Part shown: positions 1-9,087 of the stretch, in pieces
Numbering within the stretch: the stretch's first letter is position 1
Layout of the letters: each line of letters starts with the position of its first letter
Assembly: GCF_900112285.1 (NCBI RefSeq)
Contig: NZ_FOKZ01000015.1
Span: forward strand, 1-64,000
Direction of reading: 5' to 3'
DNA: 64,000 nucleotides
Source of the DNA: Polaromonas sp. OV174
Lineage (GTDB): Bacteria; Pseudomonadota; Gammaproteobacteria; Burkholderiales; Burkholderiaceae_C
Position numbers and translations under genes: made by a program
The notes under the pieces: model-generated
The model's input: only the letters and a program-made list of their open reading frames with translations
The model's database searches: none
What the model was told of the DNA's origin: nothing

Positions 1-255
1 GGGATGCGTGGTGCGCAGATCGATCACGGCTTTCTCTACTTCTGGCGAGGTGCGTGTAGGACTTTCTTTGGGTCTTCGGGAGCGGGGCATATAAGCCGCA
101 GATCCCTCCTGCGCGTGGCGTGCCAACAGCGCGTAGCCGGTCTTCGGGCTGATGCCAAAGCGTCGGCACAACTCGCGCCGGTTGCATCCCTCTTGCAGCG
201 CCAGTGCTACGAAGTCGCGTTTGATGTCCATGAGGTCTTTCGGTTGCCAGGCCAT
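1..255 (-). CDS. IS481-type transposase, N-terminal part (cut by window edge)
   Basis: Reading from ATG at 255 towards base 1, 85 codons stay open. The N-terminus reads MAWQPKDLMDIKRDFVALAL, followed by a helix-turn-helix segment with NRRELCRRFGISPKTGY at about residues 26-41. This is the usual opening of IS481/IS3-type DDE transposases of the LMDLKREFV..RFGISPKTGYKWL kind, which bind the element ends and move it by cut-and-join chemistry. The catalytic DDE domain would lie beyond the left edge, so intactness cannot be judged. The upstream DNA (about 290-337) has the paired GTTTCC-x-TGTCCCC blocks often seen at ends of such elements. Family assignment is from sequence recognition, not a search. 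Confidence 0.8.
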   Translation of the reverse strand, partial: MAWQPKDLMDIKRDFVALALQEGCNRRELCRRFGISPKTGYALLARHAQEGSAAYMPRSRRPKESPTRTSPEVEKAVIDLRTTHP

Positions 256-337
256 AGGCTTCTCCTTGCGCTACTCGCGCTGAAGAAGTGTTTCCTATGT
301 CCCCGCACACCCGTTTCCCATGTCCCCGGTCCATACA
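1..337 (-). mobile_element. Insertion sequence end (IS481-like), right part only
   Basis: This covers the transposase start plus an upstream segment with two similar blocks, GTTTCCTATGTCCCC (292-306) and GTTTCCCATGTCCCC (312-326). They would serve as transposase binding sites or the terminal inverted repeat. The other end is outside the window. The outer boundary near 337 is inferred from where the next repeat begins. Confidence 0.55.
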
Positions 338-861
338 CTTCGCCAAAAGAAAGTCACCAAAGAAAAGGCGACCCGGCTGTCTGGGTCCCTGCGCTTCGCT
401 ACGGGCAACCTGTGATGACCGACAAAAACGGGGGGCCGCGCAAACTCGCCTGCGGCTCAGACAGCGCGCGGCCCTGATCCCGCTTTTGCCGGTCATCACA
501 GGCCCAGCCAGAACGGGACTTGCGGGAGCGGGAACGGATTCGGATGCAGGAACCGGCACTTGTGCATTAAAAGTGCTGTTTGCGTATGCGGAATATGCGC
601 TGAAAGCTATGAAATTTATAGCGTTGCTGACGATGGGCTGTTCGGCTGTTCGGCTTTCATTCCCCGATGGGCCCGTTCTGTTTGGGCCTGTGCTGCCCCG
701 AAAAAGCGGGATCAGGGCGGCGCGCTGTTTGAGCGTAACGTAGTGAAGCGAGTTTGCGCCGACCCCCGTTTTTTCGGGGCAGCGCAGGTTGCCCGAAGCG
801 AAGCGTAGGGACCCAAACAGCCGGGTCGCCTTTCTTTTGCTTACTTTTCTTTGGCGAAGCA
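338..861. repeat. 524-bp mosaic inverted repeat with nested hairpins; gene-free
   Basis: The stretch 256-983 has no convincing gene. Its core is an inverted repeat of about 75 bp. The left arm (338-412, CACTTCGCCAAAAGAAAGTC...GGGCAACCTG) is the reverse complement, with few changes, of the right arm (785-861, CAGGTTGCCC...TTTGGCGAAGC). Two more inverted pairs lie inside: about 409-432 with 479-503 (around GATGACCG/CGGTCATC) and 690-708 with 762-782 (GCTGCCCCGAAAAAGCGGG type). The right side continues with AAAGAAAAGTGAGTAGCCGC, a motif I know from intergenic repeats of Comamonadaceae and xanthomonads. The role is unknown; it is a non-coding repeat or the scar of a non-autonomous element. Confidence 0.7.
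605..655 (+). repeat. R1 palindromic repeat, diverged copy
   Basis: It begins AGCTATGAAATTTATAGC, a GCTAT...ATAGC palindrome like the other R1 copies in this window, followed by GGGCTGTTCGGC. It lies inside the larger mosaic repeat. The match beyond the palindrome is weak. Confidence 0.4.
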
Positions 862-983
862 AAGAAAAGTGAGTAGCCGCCGGGCTACCCCCGGCCAGCA
901 GCAGCAAGCAGCGAAAACCGCTACCAATTGAATAGCGAGACCCGTAAGCAGGACAAGCGCAACCACGATTAATGGTATAAAAA

Positions 984-3900
984 TCAGGCAGCAGAAACAT
1001 CCACCCGCTCCTTCCGCCCAAACCTTCGCCCCAGCCTATCAAACGCCAGATAAATCACCGGCGTGGTGAACAGCGTCAGCATCTGGCTGACGATCAGACC
1101 GCCAAAGATCGCCATGCCCAGCGGCCGGCGCAGCTCGGCGCCTTCGCCAAAGCCCAGCATCAGCGGCACGGCGGCAAAGAGGGCGGCCAGCGTGGTCATC
1201 AGGATGGGCCTAAAGCGCAGCAGCGCCGCCTGGTGAATCGCGTCCTGTGGCGACTTGCCTTCGTGGCGCTCGGCGTCGATCGCGAAGTCGATCATCATGA
1301 TGGCGTTCTTCTTCACGATGCCGATCAGCAAGATGATGCCTATGATGCCGATCACCCCCAGGTCCGAGCCGCTGATCATCAGCGCCAGCAGCGCGCCCAC
1401 GCCGGCCGAGGGCAGGGTGGAGAGAATCGTCAGCGGGTGGATGTAGCTTTCATACAGCACGCCGAGCACGATGTAGACGCAGATCACGGCCGCCAGAATC
1501 AGCCAGAGCTGGCTCACCAGCGAGGCCTGGTAGGCCCCGGCCGCGCCCAGAAAGGTCAGGGTCACGCTGGCCGGCAGGCCTATGTCCTTGGCCGCCTGTT
1601 TGATCTCGTCCACCGCCTTGCCCAGCGAGACGCCGGGCGCCGTGTCAAAGCCCAGGGTGGTGGCCGGGTACTGGGCCACGCGGGTGATTTGCAGGGGCGA
1701 GGGCTGCTCGGTGATGGTGGCGATGCTGGACAGCGGGGTGGTGCCGCCGGAGCCGGTTTTCAGCGGCAGATTGCCCAGCGCGGCCGGGGTGTTGAGCTGG
1801 TCGGGCATGGCCTCCAGAATCACGCGGTACTGGTTGGTCTCGGTGAAGATCGTCGAGACGATGCGCTGGCCAAAGGCGCTGTAGAGCGCGTCGTCAATCG
1901 ACGAGCTGGTGATGGAGAGCCTTGAGGCGGTGTCGCGGTCTATCGTGATGTAGGCCGAAGCCCCTTTGGCGTCGGCATCGGAGGCCACATTGCTCAGGCT
2001 GGGCCGCTGCCGCATTTGCTGCGCCAGCTTGTCGGCCCACTGCACCACCACGGCATTGTTCGAGCCTTCCAGCGAGACGCGGAACTGGGTCGGCCCGGTT
2101 TCGGCGTCAATCGTCAAATCCTGCGTCGGCTGCAGGTAGAGCGTGACCCCGGCGACCTCGCTGGCGCGCTGCTTGAGCCGGTCCATGGTTTGCTGCTGGC
2201 TGGTGGTGCGCGTGCGTTTGAGGTTGATCAGCATGCGGCCGGTGTGCAGCATGGTGTTGTTGGCCGCATCGACACCGATGAAGGAGCTCAAGGACTCGAC
2301 ATCGGGATCTTCCAAAATGGCCTTGGCCGCCGCCTGCTGCAGCTCGGCCATGCGGGCATAAGACACCGACTGGGTGGTTTCAACCCGGGCCTGCAGCTGG
2401 CCGGTGTCCTGCGTCGGGAACAAGCCCTTGGGAATCAGCACATACAGCAGCACCGTCAGCAGCAAGGTGGCCAGCGCCACCAGCAAGGTGGTGCCCTGGT
2501 GCTTGAGCACCCAGCTCAGCCAGCGGTCATAGTGCGCGATCACGCTGTCCAGATAGCGCTGCAGCCTGGCGCCGGTTTTGCTGCCCTGGCCTTCGGGAAT
2601 GTGCTTGAGCCAGCGTGCCGACATCATGGGCACCAGGGTCAGCGATACCACCGCCGAGATCAAGATGGTGATGGCCAGCGTCACGGCGAATTCGCGGAAC
2701 AGCCGGCCCACCACGTCGCCCATGAAGAGCAGGGGAATCAGCACGGCAATCAGCGAGACCGTCAGCGAGATGATGGTGAAGCCGATCTGCGTCGCGCCCT
2801 TGATGGCGGCGGCCATGGGCTCCTCGCCCTGTTCGATGTAGCGCGAGATGTTTTCTATCATCACGATGGCGTCGTCGACCACGAAACCGGTGGCAATCGT
2901 CAGCGCCATCAGGCTGAGGTTGTTCAGGCTGTAGCCCAGCAGATACATGGCGCCGCAGGTGCCTATCAGGGAAATCGGCACCGCCAGGCTGGCGATCACG
3001 GTGGCGCGCAGGCTGTGCAAAAAGACAAAGATCACCAGCACCACCAGCAGCACGGCCAGCAGCAGTTCGATCTCCACATGCAGCACCGAGGCGCGTATGC
3101 CGGTGGTGCGGTCGCTCAGCACGTCGACCTTGAGTGCCGTGGGCAGGCCGGCCTGCAGCTCGGGCAGGCGCGCCTTGATGGCGTCCACCGTGGCAATCAC
3201 ATTGGCGCCGGGCTGGCGCTGCACATTGAGGATGATGGCCGGCTTCAGGCCGGACCAGGCGCCCAGCTTGATGTTCTCGGCGCTGTCAACGACGTTGGCC
3301 ACATCGGCCACGCGCACCGCCGCACCGTTGCGGTAGGCAATGACCAGGTTTTTGTACTCGCTGGCTGCCAGCAACTGGTCGTTGGAATTGATGGCATAGG
3401 CCCGTGTCGGGCCATCTATGCTGCCCTTGGCGCCATTGGCGTTGGCGGCGGAAATGGCGCTGCGCAGCGCGTCCAGGCCCAGGCCGTAGGTGGCCAGTGC
3501 CCGGGTGTCGGCCTGAATGCGAACGGCCGGCCGCTGGCCGCCGCTCAGCGACACCAGCCCGACGCCATCGACCTGGCTGATCTTCAGCGCCAGCCGGGTG
3601 TCGACGATGTTTTGCACCTCGGTCAGCGGCAAGGTGTCCGAGGTGATGGCCAGCGTCAACACCGGGGCGTCGGCCGGATTCACCTTGGCGTAGACGGGTG
3701 GCGCCGGCAGGTCGGCCGGCAGCAGCGAGCCGCCCGCATTGATGGCCGCCTGCACCTCCTGCTCGGCCACATCGAGCGTCAGCCCCAGGCCAAACTGCAG
3801 CGTGACGATGGATACGCCGGCTGCGCTGGTCGAGCTCATGCGGCTCAAGCCGGACATCTGGCCGAACTGGCGCTCCAGCGGCGCCGTCACGGTTTGCGCC

Positions 3901-4076
3901 ATGACCTCGGGGCTGGCGCCGGGGTAGAGCGTCTGCACCTGAATGGTCGGGTAGTCGACCTGCGGCAAGGCCGACAGCGGCAAAAACTTGAAGCCGACCA
4001 TGCCCGCTAGCACGATCGCCACCATCAGCAGCGAGGTGGCGACCGGCCGCATGATGAAGGGGCGTGAGGGACTCAT
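984..4076 (-). CDS. mdtB: RND multidrug efflux inner-membrane pump, MdtB type
   Basis: This 1030-residue protein has the HAE1-RND plan. It has an N-terminal membrane helix ([19 protein letters not shown]), a large periplasmic loop, a central helix bundle with [14 protein letters not shown] (the paired aspartates of the proton relay), a second periplasmic loop and a C-terminal bundle. The opening and the segment [16 protein letters not shown] follow E. coli MdtB more closely than AcrB or MdtC. In E. coli MdtB works with MdtC, MdtA and TolC to export bile salts and novobiocin. Here MdtA lies upstream, but no mdtC and no outer-membrane channel gene follow. The DNA downstream is repeat and insertion sequence. 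ATG start at 4076. Either it works alone, or its partner is elsewhere or lost. Confidence 0.9.
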   Translation of the reverse strand: MSPSRPFIMRPVATSLLMVAIVLAGMVGFKFLPLSALPQVDYPTIQVQTLYPGASPEVMAQTVTAPLERQFGQMSGLSRMSSTSAAGVSIVTLQFGLGLTLDVAEQEVQAAINAGGSLLPADLPAPPVYAKVNPADAPVLTLAITSDTLPLTEVQNIVDTRLALKISQVDGVGLVSLSGGQRPAVRIQADTRALATYGLGLDALRSAISAANANGAKGSIDGPTRAYAINSNDQLLAASEYKNLVIAYRNGAAVRVADVANVVDSAENIKLGAWSGLKPAIILNVQRQPGANVIATVDAIKARLPELQAGLPTALKVDVLSDRTTGIRASVLHVEIELLLAVLLVVLVIFVFLHSLRATVIASLAVPISLIGTCGAMYLLGYSLNNLSLMALTIATGFVVDDAIVMIENISRYIEQGEEPMAAAIKGATQIGFTIISLTVSLIAVLIPLLFMGDVVGRLFREFAVTLAITILISAVVSLTLVPMMSARWLKHIPEGQGSKTGARLQRYLDSVIAHYDRWLSWVLKHQGTTLLVALATLLLTVLLYVLIPKGLFPTQDTGQLQARVETTQSVSYARMAELQQAAAKAILEDPDVESLSSFIGVDAANNTMLHTGRMLINLKRTRTTSQQQTMDRLKQRASEVAGVTLYLQPTQDLTIDAETGPTQFRVSLEGSNNAVVVQWADKLAQQMRQRPSLSNVASDADAKGASAYITIDRDTASRLSITSSSIDDALYSAFGQRIVSTIFTETNQYRVILEAMPDQLNTPAALGNLPLKTGSGGTTPLSSIATITEQPSPLQITRVAQYPATTLGFDTAPGVSLGKAVDEIKQAAKDIGLPASVTLTFLGAAGAYQASLVSQLWLILAAVICVYIVLGVLYESYIHPLTILSTLPSAGVGALLALMISGSDLGVIGIIGIILLIGIVKKNAIMMIDFAIDAERHEGKSPQDAIHQAALLRFRPILMTTLAALFAAVPLMLGFGEGAELRRPLGMAIFGGLIVSQMLTLFTTPVIYLAFDRLGRRFGRKERVDVSAA

Positions 4077-4079
4077 GGT

Positions 4080-4116
4080 TTGGCCCCCTGGGGGGCGCGC
4101 CGGCTTGCCGCAGCAG
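4080..4116. repeat. GC-rich hairpin fragment resembling repeat R2
   Basis: The short stretch GGCCCCCTGGGGGGCGCGCC, followed by GGCTTGCCGCAGCAGG, shares the GCCCCC/GGGGGC hairpin and the GGCTTGCC block of the R2 repeats at 28121, 32797, 59141 and 60490, in a different order. It sits directly before the mdtB start and could shape the leader of that mRNA. Confidence 0.35.
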
Positions 4117-4128
4117 GACTGACTTTAA

Positions 4129-4395
4129 GAACGTGTTTACGATCTCTACGGGGCCGCGTTGGGGTGCAATCGGGATGAGTGGGCCGCCCGGCACCGCCGC
4201 ATGGGCTGGTGCCCATGCAAGGGGTTGGGCAGCTCAATCGCCCGATTTCACCCCAACCCGCAGGGCAAGTGCCTTTTCGGGCGGTCTGCGGCGTTGCAAT
4301 GCTTGCCCATAGCCGGGCTATGGGCGGCGCACCGCGCCTTGCATCCCATCCCGAAAAGTCACTTGCGCGACCCCGTAGAGATCGTAAACACGTTC
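4129..4395. mobile_element. MITE-like element, 267 bp, with 30-bp terminal inverted repeats
   Basis: The left end (from 4129, GAACGTGTTTACGATCTCTA...) and the right end (to 4395) are inverted copies over 30 bases with one mismatch. Both sides are flanked by TAA (4126-4128 and 4396-4398), which could be a 3-bp target duplication. Inside are further hairpins: 4159-4174 with 4241-4256, 4265-4281 with 4350-4366, a small one at 4200-4217 and GCCCATAG/CTATGGGC at about 4305-4325. No open frame is convincing, so this is a non-autonomous element. It fills most of the 328-bp gap between mdtA and mdtB and probably affects their co-transcription. Confidence 0.75.
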
Positions 4396-4404
4396 TAAGC
4401 GGCT

Positions 4405-5760
4405 TCATGAGGCTTGGGCTTGCGAGGCCCTGCGCTGTGGTGGTTGGGCGGCGTCGCTGCCGGAAGCCGGCTGGGATGCGGCGGCGGCCGGTTTGCCGCC
4501 CGGGCGCTGGCGTTTGCCGCCGGCACCAGCACCGGCACCCGGGCCGGTGGGGGAGTCGCCCGGCAGCACCACGCGGGCGCCGTCCTTGAGCCGGTCGGCG
4601 CCTTCCGTGATGACTTGCTCGCCGGCCTGCAAGCCGGTGGCGATGACGATTTTTTCGCCGCTGGCCTGGCCGCGCGTGACCGGCCGCAGGCTGACGGTGT
4701 GCTCGGCCACATTCACCACATAAACATAGTCGCCGTTGCTGCCATGGCGCAAGGCCGTGACCGGCACCACCACGGCGTTTTCAATGCTTTTGACCAGCAA
4801 CTGCACGTTGACAAACTGGCTGGGGAACAAGGCCTGCTGGCTGTTGGCAAAGCGCGCCTTGGCCTTGACCGTGCCGGTGGTGGTGTCTACCTGGTTGTCC
4901 AGCGAGGCAAAGACGCCGGTGTCCAGCGTGGTCGAGCGGGTCCGGTCCAGGGCGCTGACCTTCATCACCGTGCCGCTGCCGGTAATTCTCTGCAGCTCGC
5001 CGGCCTGGTCTTGCGGCACGGCAAACACCACATCAATGGGCGCGATCTGCGTGATCAGCGCGATGCCGTTGGCGTCGCTGCTGCTCACCACATTGCCCAC
5101 GTCCACGTTGCGCAGGCCGACGCGGCCGCTGACAGGGGCAATCACCTTGGTGTAGCCCAGGTTCAGTTTGGCCGCGCCTTCGTTGGCCTTGTCGATGACG
5201 ACGGTGCCTTCGAGTTGCTTGACCAGCGCCGCCTGGGTATCTACGTCCTGGCGCGCAATCGAGTCCTGCGCCAGCAGGGTCTGGTAGCGCTGCAGGGTGA
5301 CGCGGGCACTGCTCAGTTGTGCTTCGTCGCGCTGACGCTGGCCGCTGGCCTGCAGCAGTGCCATTTCAAACTGGCGCGGGTCTATGGTGGCCAGCAGGTC
5401 GCCGGCGCGCACCATCTGACCTTCCTTGAAGAGGACTTTGTCCATGGTGCCCGACACCTGTGGCCGCACCTTCACGCTGGCCTGCGGGGTGACCGTGCCC
5501 AGGGCTTCCAGCACCACCGGAATGGTGGCCTGCTGGGCCGTCGCCACGCCAACGGTGGTGGCCGGCAGACGCCGGCCGCCCGGACCTGCCGCCGTGCTGG
5601 CCGCATCGGCAGTGGGGTGGGTCAGGCGCCAGGCCAGCCAGCCGGTGCCGGCCAGCGCCAATAGCGCGACCAGGCCGCCGACCACGGTAGCGCGGCGGCT
5701 TATACGTTTGCGGGGGGCGGCGTCGGGGCCGGCGTGCGGCGTGTCGGCTTTCGGGTCCAT
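4405..5760 (-). CDS. mdtA: RND efflux periplasmic adaptor (membrane fusion protein), MdtA type
   Basis: The 451-residue protein has a cytoplasmic basic start, one membrane anchor (VVGGLVALLALAGTGWLAW, about residues 26-44), then the split lipoyl, alpha-hairpin and beta-barrel order of RND adaptors (TVTPQASVKVRPQVSGTMDKV; the second lipoyl half around LGYTKVIAPVSGRVGLRNVD). It would bridge the MdtB pump and an outer-membrane channel. The C-terminal 50 residues form a Gly/Ala/Pro/Gln-rich tail (GPGAGAGAGGKRQRPGG) longer than usual. It is first in a minus-strand unit with mdtB, now interrupted by a 267-bp inverted-repeat element. ATG start at 5760. Confidence 0.88.
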   Translation of the reverse strand: MDPKADTPHAGPDAAPRKRISRRATVVGGLVALLALAGTGWLAWRLTHPTADAASTAAGPGGRRLPATTVGVATAQQATIPVVLEALGTVTPQASVKVRPQVSGTMDKVLFKEGQMVRAGDLLATIDPRQFEMALLQASGQRQRDEAQLSSARVTLQRYQTLLAQDSIARQDVDTQAALVKQLEGTVVIDKANEGAAKLNLGYTKVIAPVSGRVGLRNVDVGNVVSSSDANGIALITQIAPIDVVFAVPQDQAGELQRITGSGTVMKVSALDRTRSTTLDTGVFASLDNQVDTTTGTVKAKARFANSQQALFPSQFVNVQLLVKSIENAVVVPVTALRHGSNGDYVYVVNVAEHTVSLRPVTRGQASGEKIVIATGLQAGEQVITEGADRLKDGARVVLPGDSPTGPGAGAGAGGKRQRPGGKPAAAASQPASGSDAAQPPQRRASQAQAS

Positions 5761-6100
5761 CAGCAGTCCTGGTTGCCTGCCGCGACCACGGGGGTAACGC
5801 GGCGTTTTTCTTGTTGGATGGCTTGAGTCTTGCGCATGGCGCCATAGGCACTCAAGCAGCGCTCAATAATTATCACTGCAAGGTCTGGGTGGCAGGTATA
5901 GGGTAGGGATGCGACGCGTAAATGTCCGGTAAAGCCAATGCGCCCGCCCGCCGCGCTTGCCGACGCAGCGAAGCAAGCTGCTTGAGAAGTAGTTGCTATA
6001 TTTTTGATAGCTAATTGCGCTTGTCCTGATTGGTCTGTGGCATCAAAAGGCTTGAATTTCAGGCGTTAAAATTTCAACTCTGTTTTATAGAAAGCCCTGC
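5761..6100. other. Intergenic region between divergent mdtA and GNAT gene
   Basis: These 340 bases hold no gene I can support. They must contain the promoters of mdtA (minus) and of the acetyltransferase gene (plus). The right half holds an R1 repeat copy (5994-6060). I see no clear operator. Confidence 0.5.
5994..6060 (+). repeat. R1 palindromic repeat
   Basis: GCTATATTTTTGATAGCT palindrome, then TTGCGCTTGTCCTGATTGG and AAAAGGCTTGAA. This intergenic copy ends about 40 bases before the GNAT start codon and matches the copy at 38145-38208 (same TCCTGATTGG block) in opposite orientation. Confidence 0.75.
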
Positions 6101-6604
6101 GTGACCGATTCCACTTCCTCCTCGCTGCACATCTGCCGGGCCGACTACGCCCAGCCCGCGCATGCCCGTGCCCTGGTTCAGCTGCTAGACGCCTACGCGC
6201 AAGACCCCAGCGGTGGCGGCGAGCCGCTCAGCGAGTTTGCCAAAGCCAATCTGGTCGCTGAGCTGGCGAAGCGGCCCCAGGCCTTTAGCGTGCTGGCCTT
6301 TGATGGCGATCTGCCGGTGGGCCTGATCAATTGCATCGAGGGCTTTTCCACCTTTGCCTGCAAGCCCTTGATCAATATTCATGATGTGGCGGTGCTGGTC
6401 AGCCACCGCGGCCAGCGCGTTGGCGAAAAAATGCTGGCGCTGGTAGACCAGATCGCCCGCGAGCGTGGCGCCTGCAAGCTGACGCTGGAAGTGCTGCAGG
6501 GCAATGCCAGCGCCATTCGGCTCTACGAGCGCGTGGGCTTTGCCGGCTACCAGCTGGATCCGGCCATGGGGTCGGCGCAGTTTTTCCAAAAGTGGCTGGC
6601 CTGA
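6101..6604 (+). CDS. GNAT-family N-acetyltransferase
   Basis: This 167-residue single-domain protein has the GNAT acetyl-CoA fold. The motif A region reads NIHDVAVLVSHRGQRVGEKML, with the Q/R-x-x-G-x-G/A-like pyrophosphate loop (RGQRVG), followed by LTLEVLQGNASAIRLYERVGF, the usual strand-helix of motif B (N-x-x-A-x-x-L-Y-x-x-x-G-F). It transfers an acetyl group from acetyl-CoA to an amine; the substrate cannot be read from the sequence. The start is GTG at 6101, and I see no strong ribosome site. It stands as a single gene before ynfA, with an R1 repeat in its leader. Confidence 0.82.
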   Translation: MTDSTSSSLHICRADYAQPAHARALVQLLDAYAQDPSGGGEPLSEFAKANLVAELAKRPQAFSVLAFDGDLPVGLINCIEGFSTFACKPLINIHDVAVLVSHRGQRVGEKMLALVDQIARERGACKLTLEVLQGNASAIRLYERVGFAGYQLDPAMGSAQFFQKWLA

Positions 6605-6660
6605 GTGCGCTCTCTGCCCGCCGTTTGCGGCTTGCTTTTTAGCGGTTTGGGCGGGCGCCG

Positions 6661-6978
6661 ATGAAAACCTTTTTTCTCTTCGTGGCCACGGCTCTGGCTG
6701 AAATTGTGGGCTGCTATTTGCCTTATCTCTGGCTGGTCAAACGCGCTTCCATCTGGCTGCTGCTGCCCGCGGCGCTCAGCCTGGCCTTGTTTGCCTGGCT
6801 GCTGACGCTGCACGACACAGCGGCCGGCCGGGTCTATGCCGCTTATGGCGGGGTTTACATCAGCGTGGCGCTGGCCTGGTTGTGGGCGGTGGACGGGGTG
6901 CGGCCGACCGCCTGGGATGCGGCGGGCGTGGCCTTGAGTCTGGCCGGCATGGCGCTGATCATTTACCAGCCGAAGTAA
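6661..6978 (+). CDS. ynfA: YnfA/UPF0060 family small membrane protein
   Basis: The 105-residue protein has four predicted membrane helices and matches the YnfA (UPF0060) family. It shows the early acidic residue ([17 protein letters not shown]), the central [12 protein letters not shown] motif and the end GMALIIYQP. The family resembles small multidrug resistance transporters and acts as a dimer in the inner membrane; for most members the substrate is not established. The length is normal. ATG at 6661, 56 bases after the acetyltransferase gene, so co-transcription is possible. Confidence 0.88.
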   Translation: MKTFFLFVATALAEIVGCYLPYLWLVKRASIWLLLPAALSLALFAWLLTLHDTAAGRVYAAYGGVYISVALAWLWAVDGVRPTAWDAAGVALSLAGMALIIYQPK

Positions 6979-7122
6979 ACGCCTGGCAGCGCTCACAGGT
7001 CAGCTAGCGGCCAAAATGGCACTGAGACTTCAGTAGCTCACCACAGCATCAGCAGCGAGGCCGAAGCAAGCATCGCCACAATGGCTGGCGTTTTTATCCA
7101 TTTCTAAGAAGGAGTCACCCGC

Positions 7123-7554
7123 ATGTCCAACATCACGATTTATCACAACCCCCGCTGCGGCTTCTCGCGCAACACCTTGGGGCTGATACGCAATACCGGC
7201 GCCGAGCCCGAGGTGATTGAATACCTGCTCACGCCGCCCAGCCGGGAAACGCTGCAGGCGCTGATTGCCCAGATGGCGATGCCGGTGCGCGAGATGATGC
7301 GGCGCAAGGAAGCGCTTTATGAGGAGCTTCAGCTGGACAACCCGGCGCTCAGCGACGACGCGCTGATCGATGCCATGCTGGCCCATCCCATACTAATCAA
7401 CCGGCCCATCGTGGTGACCCCGCTGGGCACGCGCCTGTGCCGCCCGGCCGAAGGGGTGCTGGATATCCTGCCCTTGCCGCAGCGCGGCGCCTTCGCCAAG
7501 GAAGATGGCGAAATAGTCATCAACGAGCGGGGTGAGCGTGTGGTTGGCCGCTGA
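7123..7554 (+). CDS. arsC: Arsenate reductase, glutaredoxin-dependent (ArsC), copy 1
   Basis: A 143-residue ArsC of the R773/glutaredoxin class, reducing arsenate to arsenite with glutathione and glutaredoxin. Catalytic Cys12 lies in HNPRCGFSRNT, and the arsenate-binding arginines fall at R60, R94 and R107 as in the R773 enzyme. Residue 14 is Phe, where the family and the second copy (9484-9915) have Thr, directly in the active-site loop. The two copies differ at only about a dozen residues. It has a good ribosome site (AAGGAG) before ATG 7123 and converges on arsB. The DNA just after its stop still resembles the start of arsH, showing that a larger block was duplicated. Confidence 0.9.
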   Translation: MSNITIYHNPRCGFSRNTLGLIRNTGAEPEVIEYLLTPPSRETLQALIAQMAMPVREMMRRKEALYEELQLDNPALSDDALIDAMLAHPILINRPIVVTPLGTRLCRPAEGVLDILPLPQRGAFAKEDGEIVINERGERVVGR

Positions 7555-7636
7555 TAGCCTGATTACAGAACTTCTGAACATCAATCCGGCGTTGTTGACG
7601 CGCCTGGCAGCGCAGTGCTGAAAAACAGGGGAGTGA
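7555..7636 (+). pseudogene. Remnant of arsH 5' end after arsC copy 1
   Basis: Bases 7543-7636 align with 9904-9995 (end of arsC2 and start of arsH) at roughly three of four positions; shared blocks are AACATC-ATCCGGCG and GCAGCGCA-TGCTGAA. In-frame stops follow the arsC1 stop, so no ArsH is made. I read this as a decayed copy left by duplication of arsC-arsH. Confidence 0.6.
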
Positions 7637-7653
7637 AGCCATGCTTTTTACCT

Positions 7654-8943
7654 TCATCCGGTCAGGCTCAGGCGCAAAGCCAGCGCTGCCAGCGTCACGA
7701 ACAGCACCGGGACGGTCAGCACCACACCGACCTTGAAGTAGTAGCCCCAGGTGATGTTCATGCCCTTGCGCGCCAGCACATGCAGCCACAGCAGCGTGGC
7801 CAATGAGCCGATGGGGGTGATCTTGGGGCCCAGGTCGCTGCCGATCACGTTGGCATAAATCATGGCCTCCTTGACCGCTCCCGTTGCGTTGCTGGCCTCA
7901 ATGGAAAGCGCGCCCACCAGCACCGTCGGCATGTTGTTCATCACCGAAGACATCAGCGCGGTGAGAAACCCCGTGCCGAAAGCAGCGCCCCATATGCCGC
8001 CTTGGGCGAAGTACTCCAGCAATCGGGCGATGTAGCCGGTGAGCCCCTGATTGCGCAGCCCATAAACCACGAGGTACATGCCCAGCGAGAAAATGACAAT
8101 TTGCCAGGGCGCTTCCCGCAACACCTTGCGCGTGCTGATGATGTGTCCGCGCGCCGCCACGGCGAGCAGCAGCAACGCACCTGCGGCCGCAGTGGCGCTG
8201 ACAGGCACGCCCAGAGGCTCCAGGCCGAAGAAGCCGGCCAGCAACAGCGTCAGCACCACCCAGCCCATGCGGAAAGTGGCCGCATCGCGAATCGCATGCG
8301 TGGCTGGTTTGAGCTGGCTGGCGTCATAGCGCGCCGGAATGCTCTTGCGAAAGTAAATGAGCAGCATGGCCAGCGCGGAGATGATGGCGACGACGGTCAC
8401 CGGGATCATGACCACGGCATAGTCCTTGAAACCGAGCTTGAAAAAATCGGCCGACACGATGTTGACCAGGTTGGAGACGACCAGCGGCAGGCTGGCCGCG
8501 TCGGCAATGAAGCCCGCCGCCATCACAAACGCCAGTGTTGCGGCCGGGCTGAACCCCAGCGCCAGCAGCATGGCCATCACGATGGGTGTGAGGATCAGCG
8601 CCGCGCCGTCGTTGGCGAACAGGGCGGCGACAGCCGCGCCCAGCAGCACGATCAGCGCGAACAAGGCCTTGCCGTTGCCACGGCCCCAGCGCGCGACATG
8701 CAATGCTGCCCATTCGAAAAAACCGGCCTCGTCCAGCAGCAGGCTGATGATGATGACGGCAATGAAGGTGGCCGTTGCGTTCCAGACAATCTGCCAGACG
8801 GTGAGAATATCGCCGAGCTGGACGACGCCGCAGAGCAGGGCGAGCACGGCGCCCAACATCGCGCTCCAGCCTATGCCCAGCCCGCGTGGCTGCCAGATCA
8901 CAAGAACGATGGTGAAGAGAAAAATCAGCAGGGCAACAAACAC
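7654..8943 (-). CDS. arsB: Arsenite efflux permease ArsB
   Basis: The 429 residues, the same length as classical ArsB, have about twelve membrane helices. Family landmarks are [14 protein letters not shown] (about residues 109-122), the [18 protein letters not shown] stretch, the [11 protein letters not shown] loop and [24 protein letters not shown] near the end. It exports arsenite or antimonite using the proton gradient, alone or with an ArsA ATPase; no arsA is present here. The start is GTG at 8943 behind AAAAAGAAG. It follows arsR on the same strand after a 144-base gap, and the two should form one arsenite-induced transcript. Confidence 0.93.
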   Translation of the reverse strand: MFVALLIFLFTIVLVIWQPRGLGIGWSAMLGAVLALLCGVVQLGDILTVWQIVWNATATFIAVIIISLLLDEAGFFEWAALHVARWGRGNGKALFALIVLLGAAVAALFANDGAALILTPIVMAMLLALGFSPAATLAFVMAAGFIADAASLPLVVSNLVNIVSADFFKLGFKDYAVVMIPVTVVAIISALAMLLIYFRKSIPARYDASQLKPATHAIRDAATFRMGWVVLTLLLAGFFGLEPLGVPVSATAAAGALLLLAVAARGHIISTRKVLREAPWQIVIFSLGMYLVVYGLRNQGLTGYIARLLEYFAQGGIWGAAFGTGFLTALMSSVMNNMPTVLVGALSIEASNATGAVKEAMIYANVIGSDLGPKITPIGSLATLLWLHVLARKGMNITWGYYFKVGVVLTVPVLFVTLAALALRLSLTG

Positions 8944-9087
8944 GTGGGTTCTTCTTTTTCTAGGTGGTGAGTCGTCAGGAGGCCGGTAGCCAGCGCCAGT
9001 CCGGCTCCGGTCGGGCTTATGAACGGGCCAGATCGCGCGCGGCTTGTTGCGCCGTCGCCCGCTCCAGCTGTTCTCGTGGCGGGTCGA

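Noticed and set aside
2016..4010. 664-codon open frame on the plus strand opposite mdtB
   Set aside because: Composition (His, Gln, Arg, Gly rich, no domain) is that of a complementary-strand shadow of a G+C-rich gene, and mdtB is unmistakable.
8964..9087. 24-codon frame between arsR and arsB (TTG start, minus strand)
   Set aside because: Too short, weak start and no recognisable sequence; treated as an intergenic spacer.
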